Source of the DNA: Dorea_A amylophila
GTDB lineage: Bacteria; Bacillota; Clostridia; Lachnospirales; Lachnospiraceae
Assembly (NCBI RefSeq): GCF_025567265.1
Contig: NZ_JAOQJW010000001.1
Location: 124,001 to 188,000 of the forward strand
Direction: 5' to 3'
DNA: 64,000 nt
Below, piece after piece: positions 6,784-14,086 of this stretch. The notes beneath the pieces are model-generated. The model made no database searches. It was not told the DNA's origin and worked only from the letters and a program-made list of their open reading frames with translations. Position 1 is the first letter of the stretch. Every line of letters starts with the position of its first letter. Both the position numbers and the translations under genes were made by a program.

Positions 6784-8022
6784 ATGGGTAAAGATTTAAA
6801 AGGAAAAGAATTAGGAACAGGTTTACGTCAAAGAAAGGACGGTAGATACGAAGCAAGAGCAAAGATAAACGGAATAGACATTAACTTGTATGATGTTGAT
6901 TTGAAGAAATTAAAAATATTGTTTGAAAAGGCAAAAGAAGAAGCAAGAAATAATATTGATATGAAACGTCAGAAAATAACGCTGAATGAATGGTTTGAGG
7001 AATGGTTTGCAAATTATAAAATTCCTAATATCAAGGAAACAAGCGTGTTTCCTATGCGTAGCAAATATTATAATACATTTGGAAAAGCAATAGGGAATAT
7101 GAAAGTGACAGATATACGGAACTTGGATATTCAACGTGTCATTAACGATATGAATAAGCAGGGGAGAGCGTCTTCCAGTATGCGAGATGCTTTAGGCAGA
7201 GTTCGGGAGTGTTTGGAGTCTGCAAAGAATAATCGTATTATAGACATCAATCCATGTTTTGAAATCAATGTACCTTGGGAAAATAAAACAGCAGAAAGAC
7301 GTTTCTTATCAATGGCAGAGCAAACAAGGTTTTTGCAGGAAGTAGAGCATAACTGGTATAAAGAGATGTTTTACATTATGTTTCTGACGGGTATGCGAAT
7401 TGGGGAAGTCGGTGGTCTGAAATGGGAAGATATAGACTGGAATAAGAAATGTATTAACATTCAAAGGTCTTTATCCTGTCAATATGAAAATGGAGTAAAG
7501 ACTATGCGACTAACAAAGCCTAAAACACATAATTCATACAGAAGTATTCCGTTTATGGCAGAAACAGAAGAAATTCTGTTATCTCAAAAAGAAAAACAGA
7601 ACAGGCAGAAAAAAGCCTATGGAAATCGTTGGCGTTCAAGTGGAGAATTTGATAACTTGGTGTTTACCACTTCTTTAGGAAGTCCAGTTATTCGGAATGT
7701 AGCAGAAAAAGAAATTAAGAAAGTAGTAAAAGCAATCAATTTTCAAGAAGCAATAGAAGCGGTAAAGGAAAACAGAGAGCCGATAGAATTTAAAGACCTT
7801 TATCCTCATGCAATCCGACATACATTTTGTAGCAGGTGCTTTGAAAAAGGAATGGACGCTAAAGTAGTGCAAATGCTAATGGGACATCAGCATTACAGTA
7901 CAACGATTGACATATATACTCATGTGACAGAAACAAAATTTGAAGAAGAAATAGCAAAGTTTGGTAGCGTGAGTGAAAAACAGAAAGTTCAGAAAAATAA
8001 AAACTCTACCCAGTGTGCATAA
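6784..8022 (+). CDS. int: Tyrosine integrase, Tn916 family
   Basis: The 412-residue protein has an N-terminal arm-binding AP2-like domain (LRQRKDGRYEARAKINGIDI, residues 14-33), a SAM-like core-binding domain (about 65-165) and a catalytic domain. Catalytic residues visible: Arg205 (TGMRIGE), the strand Lys at 245-247, His342-x-x-Arg345 (PHAIRHTF), His368 (GHQHYSTT) and Tyr378 (IDIYTH). It recombines attP with the chromosome and, with Xis, excises the element. ATG 6784 with AAAGGGTAGAG upstream is preferred over the upstream TTG. It is the last gene of the element, next to the right-end TTGGGTA repeats. Confidence 0.95.
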   Translation: MGKDLKGKELGTGLRQRKDGRYEARAKINGIDINLYDVDLKKLKILFEKAKEEARNNIDMKRQKITLNEWFEEWFANYKIPNIKETSVFPMRSKYYNTFGKAIGNMKVTDIRNLDIQRVINDMNKQGRASSSMRDALGRVRECLESAKNNRIIDINPCFEINVPWENKTAERRFLSMAEQTRFLQEVEHNWYKEMFYIMFLTGMRIGEVGGLKWEDIDWNKKCINIQRSLSCQYENGVKTMRLTKPKTHNSYRSIPFMAETEEILLSQKEKQNRQKKAYGNRWRSSGEFDNLVFTTSLGSPVIRNVAEKEIKKVVKAINFQEAIEAVKENREPIEFKDLYPHAIRHTFCSRCFEKGMDAKVVQMLMGHQHYSTTIDIYTHVTETKFEEEIAKFGSVSEKQKVQKNKNSTQCA

Positions 8023-8102
8023 AAGAGTACCCAACATAGCAAAATAAGAGAAATTTGCTTTCAACGGGAATGAAAAGTTTCTACCCAAAGGGAAATTGGG
8101 TA
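8007..8102. repeat. Right-end TTGGGTA repeats (probable integrase arm sites)
   Basis: The TTGGGTA heptamer of the left end recurs here: inverted at 8028-8034 and 8082-8088, direct at 8096-8102, and as TACCCAG inside the int stop region (8007-8013). The pair 8082/8096 forms an inverted repeat. Confidence 0.5.
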
Positions 8103-8233
8103 AAATGGAAGAGCAGAATTGAGGAAAGCGTAGAAAGCCTTATAAAATGGGCATTTGAGAAAACAGTAAATAAAAGTTGGCAAAACAGATGAACGCATAA
8201 TCGAATAGTGTGTTGAATTTCTGAAATGATAAT

Positions 8234-8277
8234 AACCCTTGCGAATGGTGGTGACTCTGTTTGTGAGGGTTGTTTTT
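8234..8277 (+). terminator. Terminator candidate right of the integrase
   Basis: AACCCT (8234-8239) pairs with AGGGTT (8266-8271), followed by GTTTTTAT. The loop is long (26 nt), so strength is uncertain. The remaining non-coding DNA (8103-8233 and 8278-8372) is AT-rich and includes the element's right boundary; nothing else was recognised. Confidence 0.5.
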
Positions 8278-8372
8278 ATAGAAACTTAAAAAAATGAATT
8301 GATTTGTTAAGCGGATTTTTCATATAAGATAGACAAAGAAAACGAATAAATTTATTTGAACATGAGATGAAA

Positions 8373-8411
8373 GAAGGCAATGAGCTGTCAGAACTCTTGT
8401 CTTCTTTTTTT
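8373..8411 (+). terminator. Strong Rho-independent terminator, possibly the displaced tsf terminator
   Basis: GAAG-G-CAA-T-GAG (8373 onwards) pairs with CTC-TTG-T-CTTC (ending 8404) and is followed by seven T. No gene in the element needs it, and no tsf terminator is seen left of the element, so it may be the original rpsB-tsf terminator pushed right by insertion. That last step is inference. Confidence 0.7.
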
Positions 8412-8511
8412 GTGAGAAAGATGAAGAGTGTTATTCTTAGATATTTCATAAATTGGTTTATAGATGTACAATATTCTGTTGTAATAATGTACAAAGAAAG
8501 GAGGTGCTACA

Positions 8512-8727
8512 ATGCCAGTAATCAAACCAATTACAGATTTACGTAATACAAATGAAATATCTGAATTATGTCATAAACAGCAGCAGCCAGTTTTCATTAC
8601 AAAAAATGGTTATGGAGATTTGGTAGTTATGAGTATGGAAACTTATGACGAGTTGCTTAGCACGAACCATATTGATAAAGCAAAGGCAGGATTTTCTGAT
8701 CCTAAGTCTGCTATATATAATGCCTGA
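8512..8727 (+). CDS. Phd/YefM-family antitoxin-like protein (no adjacent toxin)
   Basis: The 71-residue protein matches the Phd/YefM fold: PVIKPITDLRNTNEISELCH is the conserved N-terminal strand-helix segment that contacts the operator, and DLVVMSMETYDELL is the family's VVMSxxxYexL motif. Such proteins repress their operon and neutralise RelE/Doc toxins through a C-terminal tail. RBS AAAGGAGGTG is strong. The next gene is a PBP, and no RelE- or Doc-like gene is nearby, so it is an orphan; it may instead act only as a repressor. Confidence 0.75.
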   Translation: MPVIKPITDLRNTNEISELCHKQQQPVFITKNGYGDLVVMSMETYDELLSTNHIDKAKAGFSDPKSAIYNA

Positions 8728-8735
8728 GAAAAGAC

Positions 8736-8764
8736 TTGACTTTTAAATACTACAAGTGTAAGAT
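8736..8764 (+). promoter_or_regulatory. Promoter and BlaI/MecI-type operator of the PBP gene
   Basis: TTGACT (8736-8741), 17-bp spacer, TAAGAT (8759-8764). The spacer and -10 box contain ACTACAAGTGTAAG, matching the TACA-N2-TGTA core of bla/mec operators. Two related sites occur at 12766-12794 and 17682-17693. Confidence 0.75.
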
Positions 8765-8799
8765 TTAAAAAATAAAAGCGTTGAAAGAAAGGGGTATCT

Positions 8800-10911
8800 A
8801 TGAAAAAAAGACGGAAAAAACAAAGCACTAAAAAATCTTACACTTGTAGGATTTTGGGGTTAATAATGGCTATAACAGTAATTGCTATTTGGGGAGGTGT
8901 TTTATTAAAAAGATCAATTACGGAATCACCAGAAGACACACTGGTGGAATATATGAATCATATTGAAAAAAAGGAATATGAAGCGATGTATGCCATGATA
9001 GATTCAGGGGAGAAAGCTTATCTGGAAAAAGAAGAATACATACAACGAAATTCTAAGATATACGAAGGAATAGAGGTCAGTGACATTAAAATCAGTCATA
9101 TAGCTGTGAAAGAGAAAAAAGCAGATACAGTTACGCTTTCGTATGAAACATCATGTAATACAATTGCCGGAACAATACAATTTGACAATATGGCGGAACT
9201 GAAGAAGACGAAACAGGGATATAAATTAGTATGGCAGGATAGCCTGATTTTTCCAGATTTAGAGAGTGATGATAAAATAAGTGTTACTACATCAAAAGCG
9301 GAGAGAGGAGAAATATTAGACCGAGATGGTAAAATGCTTGCAGGAAAAGGAGTAGCAACATCAGTTGGCATTATACCGGGAAAGCTGGAAGACAGGAATG
9401 TATCTATTGAAAAAATAGCGGAGTTATTAGAGATAGATGTAGAAACAATAAATAACAAACTCACAGCAAAGTGGGTAAAAGAAGATTCTTTTGTACCAAT
9501 TGAAACTATTCCGAAAGTAGAAGAAATAGATTTAATGAAAATACAGCCAGAAGAAAAGACACTTGAGGAGCAGGATTGTCAGAATAAACTTTTGGAAATT
9601 CCAGGGGTTATGCTATCAGATGTGGAAGTTAGAACCTATGAGTTAGGGGAAGCAGCAGCTCATTTAATTGGTTATGTACAGTCTGTAACAGCAGAAGATT
9701 TGGAAAATCATCCAGGGGAAGGATATTCAGCTGAAAGTGTAATCGGAAGATCTGGGTTGGAAAAGTTATACGAAAAGCAATTAAAAGGAAAAGATGGTTG
9801 TGATATAAAGATTTTGGATAGTGATGGGGAAGTAAAAGAGGTTCTTGCAAGTATTTTTAAAGAAGATGGTATGGATATAAGATTAACGATAGATTCCGAC
9901 TTGCAAAAATCATTATACGAGCAGTTTAAAGAAGATCCGGGGTGTTCTGTCGCAATGAATCCTTATACGGGAGAAGTATTGGCTTTGGTAAGTACCCCAT
10001 CTTATGATAATAATGAATTTATACGGGGCTTATCATCAGAGAAATGGACATCATTAAACGAAGATGAAAAGAAGCCATTATATAATCGTTTTCGTCAAGT
10101 ATGGTGTCCTGGCTCAACATTCAAACCAGTTGTGGCAGGAATTGGGTTGAAAACGGAAAGCATAGATCCAAAAGAAGATTTTGGAAATGAAGGTTTGGCA
10201 TGGCAGAAAGATTCGTCTTGGGGATCTTATCAAGTGACAACACTTCATGAATATGAACCGGTTATTATGAAAAATGCAATTATCTATTCTGATAATATTT
10301 ATTTTGCAAAGGCAGCTCTTAAAATTGGTAGTGAGAATTTTATGAATACTTTAAATGAAATAGGATTTAATCAGAATATGCCGTTTGAGATTGCGATGCA
10401 GGAATCAACATATTCCAATACAGATAAAATAGAAACAGAAATACAATTGGCAGATAGTGGTTATGGGCAAGGTCAGATTCTTGTAAATCCATTACATCTG
10501 GCAAGTATTTATACTTCATTTTTAAATGAAGGGAATATGATAAAACCGTATTTGAAATACAAAGAAGAAGCATCCGGTGAAACATGGATAGAAAATGCGT
10601 TTAGCAAAGAAAATGTAGAAGAAATTATGCAAGGGGTGGAAGGTGTTGTAAATGATCCGGAAGGAACCGGATATGCTGCACATCGTGACGATATTTTGCT
10701 GGCTGGAAAAACAGGGACAGCCGAGTTGAAGGCAACGAAAGAAGATACTTCTGGCAAAGAAATCGGGTGGTTTTCGGTGTTTACGGCAGATAAAAGCGTG
10801 GACAAACCAATTCTTCTTATCAGTATGGTTGAGAATGTGAAAGGAATCGGTGGAAGTGGTTATGTTGTTAAAAAAGATGCAACAGTATTGGATGAGTATT
10901 TTGAAGAATAA
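8800..10911 (+). CDS. MecA/PBP2a-like class B penicillin-binding protein
   Basis: The 703-residue protein has a short cytoplasmic basic segment, one membrane anchor (LGLIMAITVIAIWGGVLL), a MecA-type NTF2-like N-terminal domain (about 45-145), a PBP dimerisation domain (about 165-330) and a transpeptidase domain. All three active-site motifs are present: Ser439-TFK, Ser497-Asp-Asn, and Lys637-Thr-Gly-Thr. It cross-links peptidoglycan; PBPs of this subclass (PBP2a, PBP5fm) often have low beta-lactam affinity. The BlaI-type operator upstream and blaR1-blaI downstream suggest induction by beta-lactams. Whether it confers resistance cannot be read from the sequence. Confidence 0.9.
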   Translation: MKKRRKKQSTKKSYTCRILGLIMAITVIAIWGGVLLKRSITESPEDTLVEYMNHIEKKEYEAMYAMIDSGEKAYLEKEEYIQRNSKIYEGIEVSDIKISHIAVKEKKADTVTLSYETSCNTIAGTIQFDNMAELKKTKQGYKLVWQDSLIFPDLESDDKISVTTSKAERGEILDRDGKMLAGKGVATSVGIIPGKLEDRNVSIEKIAELLEIDVETINNKLTAKWVKEDSFVPIETIPKVEEIDLMKIQPEEKTLEEQDCQNKLLEIPGVMLSDVEVRTYELGEAAAHLIGYVQSVTAEDLENHPGEGYSAESVIGRSGLEKLYEKQLKGKDGCDIKILDSDGEVKEVLASIFKEDGMDIRLTIDSDLQKSLYEQFKEDPGCSVAMNPYTGEVLALVSTPSYDNNEFIRGLSSEKWTSLNEDEKKPLYNRFRQVWCPGSTFKPVVAGIGLKTESIDPKEDFGNEGLAWQKDSSWGSYQVTTLHEYEPVIMKNAIIYSDNIYFAKAALKIGSENFMNTLNEIGFNQNMPFEIAMQESTYSNTDKIETEIQLADSGYGQGQILVNPLHLASIYTSFLNEGNMIKPYLKYKEEASGETWIENAFSKENVEEIMQGVEGVVNDPEGTGYAAHRDDILLAGKTGTAELKATKEDTSGKEIGWFSVFTADKSVDKPILLISMVENVKGIGGSGYVVKKDATVLDEYFEE

Positions 10912-11270
10912 AATATTTTTATGGGAAATTATTACATATGTAAGATATTTGCGATGATATTGATAGTTCTTATTGTTTTTACAGGGTGCGGACAAAATCG
11001 AATTACGGAAAAAGAAGAAAAGAAAGAAACCGTGGAATCTGAAATGAATGCAGAAGTAAAAAAAACAGCGCAAACTTTTCGGTCTGTTTATATGAAGGAG
11101 AAGTCGGAGTTAAATACATTAAAGGTGAAAAGAAAAATTATCAATTGTCTGGAAGAAAAAGGATATGCGGCAGTAGATTGTGATAATCAGATTGATATGG
11201 TCAATCGTGAAAAAGTAGAAGATTTTTGCAAAACAGCGGAGAAAGAAGAACAGGCAGCAGTAGATATTGT
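10840..11270 (+). repeat. Direct repeat, copy 1 (PBP 3' end plus lipoprotein 5' part)
   Basis: This stretch is nearly identical to 12818-13249, with a few substitutions and a one-base indel just before the lipoprotein start. It covers the last 24 codons of the PBP gene and about 117 codons of the lipoprotein gene. Beyond 11270 the sequences diverge completely. Confidence 0.95.
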
Positions 11271-11301
11271 ACAACCGAACAGAGATTCGCTACAATATTA
11301 A
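10921..11301 (+). pseudogene. Truncated lipoprotein gene (copy 1)
   Basis: The first 117 residues equal those of the intact lipoprotein at 12900 (signal peptide, lipobox FTGC, charged linker), differing only at single residues such as Ile6 for Met and Thr for Ala near the break. After 11270 the frame runs into unrelated DNA and stops nine codons later. It lies 9 bp after the PBP stop codon, showing the ancestral order PBP-lipoprotein. A secreted N-terminal fragment might still be made, but the conserved C-terminal two thirds are missing. Confidence 0.85.
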
Positions 11302-11328
11302 TATTTCTGGTGATAAGGAGGTGGGAAG

Positions 11329-11448
11329 ATGAGACAATGTATGGATGCAGATAATCTGCACCGAAGACTGAAGAAAATAATCGGACAGGTTCAGGCAATC
11401 AGATGTACTGGTATCACTGGCATTAATTGCATCAGTCTGTATTGGTGA
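11329..11448 (+). pseudogene. CsoR/FrmR-family repressor fragment
   Basis: An open frame of 39 codons starting at ATG 11329 (RBS AAGGAGGTG) encodes MRQCMDADNLHRRLKKIIGQ followed by VQAIR, the N-terminal helix of the DUF156 metal- or aldehyde-sensing repressors, whose HRRLKR-I-GQV motif is conserved. Full-length members have about 90 residues with conserved Cys-His-Cys ligands further on. After residue 25 the similarity ends and the frame closes, so this is a remnant joined to another fragment. Confidence 0.65.
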
Positions 11449-11719
11449 AAATTTTGCAGCAGGCGAGGTCTTTCTGGTTCAATATTCCATTAAAGCGGCT
11501 TAAGAAGGTTATGGTTGTAATGGCAGCCGCCAGGATATCACTGACTGGTTCTGCAAGGAAAACTGCAAATACCTTATCAGATAAAAAGAGCGGCAGGATA
11601 AAGATCAGAGGGATCAGCAGGATCAGTTTTCGCAGGCATGCAAGAAGCAGACTGATTTTTGCCTGTCCGAGTGCCATAAAACTCTGCTGGCAGCTTATAC
11701 TCCCGGAAAGCAGGAGACA
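11432..11719 (-). pseudogene. MATE-family exporter C-terminal fragment
   Basis: Read on the minus strand, the frame encodes SISCQQSFMALGQAKISLLL, then a hydrophobic PLIFILPLFLSDKVFAVFLA segment and an ILAAAITTITFLSRF helix. This is the pattern of the last two membrane helices of MATE multidrug transporters (compare the intact gene at 23912). About 350 N-terminal residues are missing. The right boundary is approximate. Together with the CsoR fragment it shows that 11271-11800 is decayed DNA brought in by rearrangement. Confidence 0.6.
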
Positions 11720-11802
11720 GCAAGAGAAGATTTCAATAACAGCAGAAATTATGTATAATTATGTTGTAGGTACAAAAATAGTGTGACAGCGAGGTAGAGA
11801 AA

Positions 11803-12642
11803 ATGGAAGAGCAGATAAAAAAGATTTATGAAAAGCAGAAAAATGGACGCATCAGGATGATACGGAATGTGCTGTTGATTTATGTAGCATTGATCTGTGT
11901 GGTGAGTATTTTCAAAGGAAATCCGTTCCCGCATCAGGAGACAGTACTCTTTTTCGATGTGAAGCAGCCGGGCTGGGTCACGACAGATCCCTGGCTACTG
12001 TGGATTTGCGTGGTGGTTGATCTGATTGCAGGTATATTCATTTTAATCAGGGACATTCTCAGAGATTTTTCAAAAATTGACCGGATTCTGTCACAGCAAT
12101 GTGATGCAGAAAAATATTCAGAAATGCTGGAAGAGTTGATAAAGTACGGAAAGAGCTTGGATTATCATGGATTTCAAAAAAGTGTCATGCTGATAGCTGA
12201 GTCTAAATATGTAGTTGCACTGATCATAAATGGGCAGTTGCAGAAGGCAGAAGAGTATATAAAGAATGAATGGGAAGGAAAAAGAGAGGGACGTTCCTGG
12301 CAGCAGGTCATGACGAATCTCGAACTGGCGAAGAAATATCAGGAGAAAGATGCGGCAGGTTATTCGGCTACATTAGAAAAAGCAGGGAAAGTATTTCAGA
12401 AGAATCCACTGTTTATGGCAAAAAATTTGATGCTGAAAGGTGAAGATGAGGCAGCAGTAAGATTACTGGAAAATGATACGGAAAAGCTGCCTTATTATGA
12501 GGTTACACGCAGATTCCTGCTGGGAGTATGTTACTACCGAATCGGAAAAGAAGAGCAGGGAAAAGAATGTATGGAATATGTAATTGGGCATGGAAATACG
12601 TTGAAGTGCAAAGAAGAAGCGGAAAAATATGTAACAGTGTAA
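11803..12642 (+). CDS. Membrane protein with helical-repeat C-terminal region, unknown function
   Basis: The 279-residue protein has two probable membrane helices (about residues 21-39 VLLIYVALICVVSIF and 64-83 LLWICVVVDLIAGIFILIRD) with a short external loop between them, then about 190 cytoplasmic residues rich in paired helices resembling TPR units (AEEYIKNEWEG, LELAKKYQEKDAAGYSATLE, YYEVTRRFLLGVCYYRIGKE). No named family was recognised. It sits in the block inserted between the two lipoprotein copies and is not preceded by a BlaI-type operator, so it is probably unrelated to the beta-lactam response. Confidence 0.65.
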   Translation: MEEQIKKIYEKQKNGRIRMIRNVLLIYVALICVVSIFKGNPFPHQETVLFFDVKQPGWVTTDPWLLWICVVVDLIAGIFILIRDILRDFSKIDRILSQQCDAEKYSEMLEELIKYGKSLDYHGFQKSVMLIAESKYVVALIINGQLQKAEEYIKNEWEGKREGRSWQQVMTNLELAKKYQEKDAAGYSATLEKAGKVFQKNPLFMAKNLMLKGEDEAAVRLLENDTEKLPYYEVTRRFLLGVCYYRIGKEEQGKECMEYVIGHGNTLKCKEEAEKYVTV

Positions 12643-12765
12643 GTAAGGATGTTCTTTAAAATAACAGGGTAACAAAAATGGAGAAGATATAGAGGATGGT
12701 AATAAAATAGGATATATCGCACATAAAGATGGTGAATCTGGAGTATACAATTCCTGAAAATAGAT

Positions 12766-12794
12766 TTGACTTTTAAATATTACAAGCGTAAGAT
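12766..12794 (+). promoter_or_regulatory. Second promoter with BlaI-type operator (upstream of the lipoproteins)
   Basis: TTGACT (12766-12771), 17-bp spacer, TAAGAT (12789-12794), with ATTACAAGCGTAAGAT across the -10 region. It matches 8736-8764 at all but a few positions and drives the intact lipoprotein genes rather than the PBP gene. Confidence 0.7.
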
Positions 12795-12817
12795 TTAAGG
12801 GACAAAAAAATTAGAAG

Positions 12818-13249
12818 AAAGGAATCGGTGGAAGTGGTTATGTTGTTAAAAAAGATGCAACAGTATTGGATGAGTATTTTGAAGAATAAAAAAATTTTTA
12901 TGGGGAATTATTACATGTGTAAGATATTTGCGATGATATTGATAGTTCTTATTGTTTTTACAGGGTGCGGACAAAATCGAATTACGGAAAAAGAAGAAAA
13001 GAAAGAAACCGTGGAATCTGAAATGAATGCAGAAGTAAAAAAAACAGCGCAAACTTTTCGGTCTGTTTATATGAAGGAGAAGTCGGAGTTAAATACATTA
13101 AAGGTGAAAAGAAAAATTATCAATTGTCTGGAAGAAAAAGGATATGCGGCAGTAGATTGTGATAATCAGATTGATATGGTCAATCGTGAAAAAGTAGAAG
13201 ATTTTTGCAAAGCAGCAGAGAAAGAAGAACAGGCAGCAGTAGATATTGT
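12818..13249 (+). repeat. Direct repeat, copy 2
   Basis: Second copy of 10840-11270. Here the 3' end of the PBP gene (12818-12889) is fused almost directly to a PBP-type promoter, with the rest of the PBP gene missing. Confidence 0.95.
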
Positions 13250-14078
13250 TGTTGTATTTGATGAAGGGGAAATTATACAATATCATTTAGAGTCAATGAA
13301 TGGAAAGATAAATGTTCGATTATGTCAGGTTAAATGGAAGGATAATAGTCCACAGGCTAATTATTATGATGAATATGAAGCATATGAGTGGAAATATACA
13401 GAAAAAGGATACTTGTTTCTGGAGGAATATCACCCACCGGGATTTGATGGAGCACCGGGTGAAACTGGATTCAGAGTGCAGCCATTAGATAAAACATGCC
13501 GGGAATTGAATCGAAAATATGTTATGCCGTTGGGGTATGCACTTAATAATCTGTTGATTACAAATTGGGATAACCAGAATTATACGGAACTTGATTTTTA
13601 TGATCTTTATGAAAAAATGTATTATATGAAATATGGAAAGCAAGTTCCATATGAAGCAAATTATGGTGGAGCAGAATATGAAGTTCCAAAAGATGAGTTT
13701 GAAGAGGTTATAAAGACCTATTTACCATTTAGTAATAGCGAGATTGAAAAAGGAACTTTTTATAACTCTGATAATAGAACTTTTAGATACAGACCGCGAG
13801 GGTTATATGATTGTGAATTCCCATATGAGCCATATCCGGAAGTTATATCATATGAAAAATTACAAGATGGAACATTAAAACTTACGATAGAAGCAGTATG
13901 GGAAATCAGAATGTTAGATCAGGCAATCACCAGTGAATTGATGATAAAACCTATGGAAGACGGAAGTTTCCAGTATTTATCAAATAAGGTAATCAGTTCA
14001 GATCAAAATGCAAATGCAGGGTGGTATATGCCAAGGTTAACAGAAGAAGAGTGGGAAGAGAATTACAGTAATAATTAG
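12900..14078 (+). CDS. Lipoprotein of the beta-lactam response locus (intact copy)
   Basis: The 392-residue product has a signal peptide ending in lipobox FTGC (Cys at residue 23 from the start used), a Lys/Glu-rich linker, then about 330 residues with a distinctive repeated layout: YEWKYTEKGYLFLEEYHPPG, NLLITNWDNQNYTELDFYDL and KLTIEAVWE. It is about one third identical by eye to the next gene, so the two are paralogues. It should be anchored on the outer face of the membrane. The start ATG 12900 has no good RBS; the ATG at 12915 with GGGG upstream, or an upstream ATG in the same frame, are alternatives. No biochemical function was recognised. Confidence 0.8.
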   Translation: MGNYYMCKIFAMILIVLIVFTGCGQNRITEKEEKKETVESEMNAEVKKTAQTFRSVYMKEKSELNTLKVKRKIINCLEEKGYAAVDCDNQIDMVNREKVEDFCKAAEKEEQAAVDIVVVFDEGEIIQYHLESMNGKINVRLCQVKWKDNSPQANYYDEYEAYEWKYTEKGYLFLEEYHPPGFDGAPGETGFRVQPLDKTCRELNRKYVMPLGYALNNLLITNWDNQNYTELDFYDLYEKMYYMKYGKQVPYEANYGGAEYEVPKDEFEEVIKTYLPFSNSEIEKGTFYNSDNRTFRYRPRGLYDCEFPYEPYPEVISYEKLQDGTLKLTIEAVWEIRMLDQAITSELMIKPMEDGSFQYLSNKVISSDQNANAGWYMPRLTEEEWEENYSNN

Positions 14079-14086
14079 GGGGCAAT

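Larger units (their letters stand above)
2124..8314. mobile_element. Integrative mobilisable element of the Tn916/ICEBs1 kin (boundaries approximate)
   Basis: Between tsf and an unrelated resistance-type locus lies a set of genes typical of this element family: XRE repressor, HelP/YdcP-like protein, NicK-type relaxase, excisionase, tyrosine integrase. No coupling protein, VirB4 or other transfer-channel gene is present, so it would need a helper conjugative element to move between cells. TTGGGTA heptamers cluster near both ends. The 8-bp direct repeat TTAAGCGG at 2124-2131 and 8307-8314 is a possible core site, but this could be chance. True ends could differ by 100 bp or more. Confidence 0.65.

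Noticed and set aside
11427..11786. 119-codon rightward ORF over the decayed region
   Set aside because: It is antisense to a recognisable MATE fragment, has no ribosome binding site and a composition unlike a real protein; the MATE reading explains the sequence.
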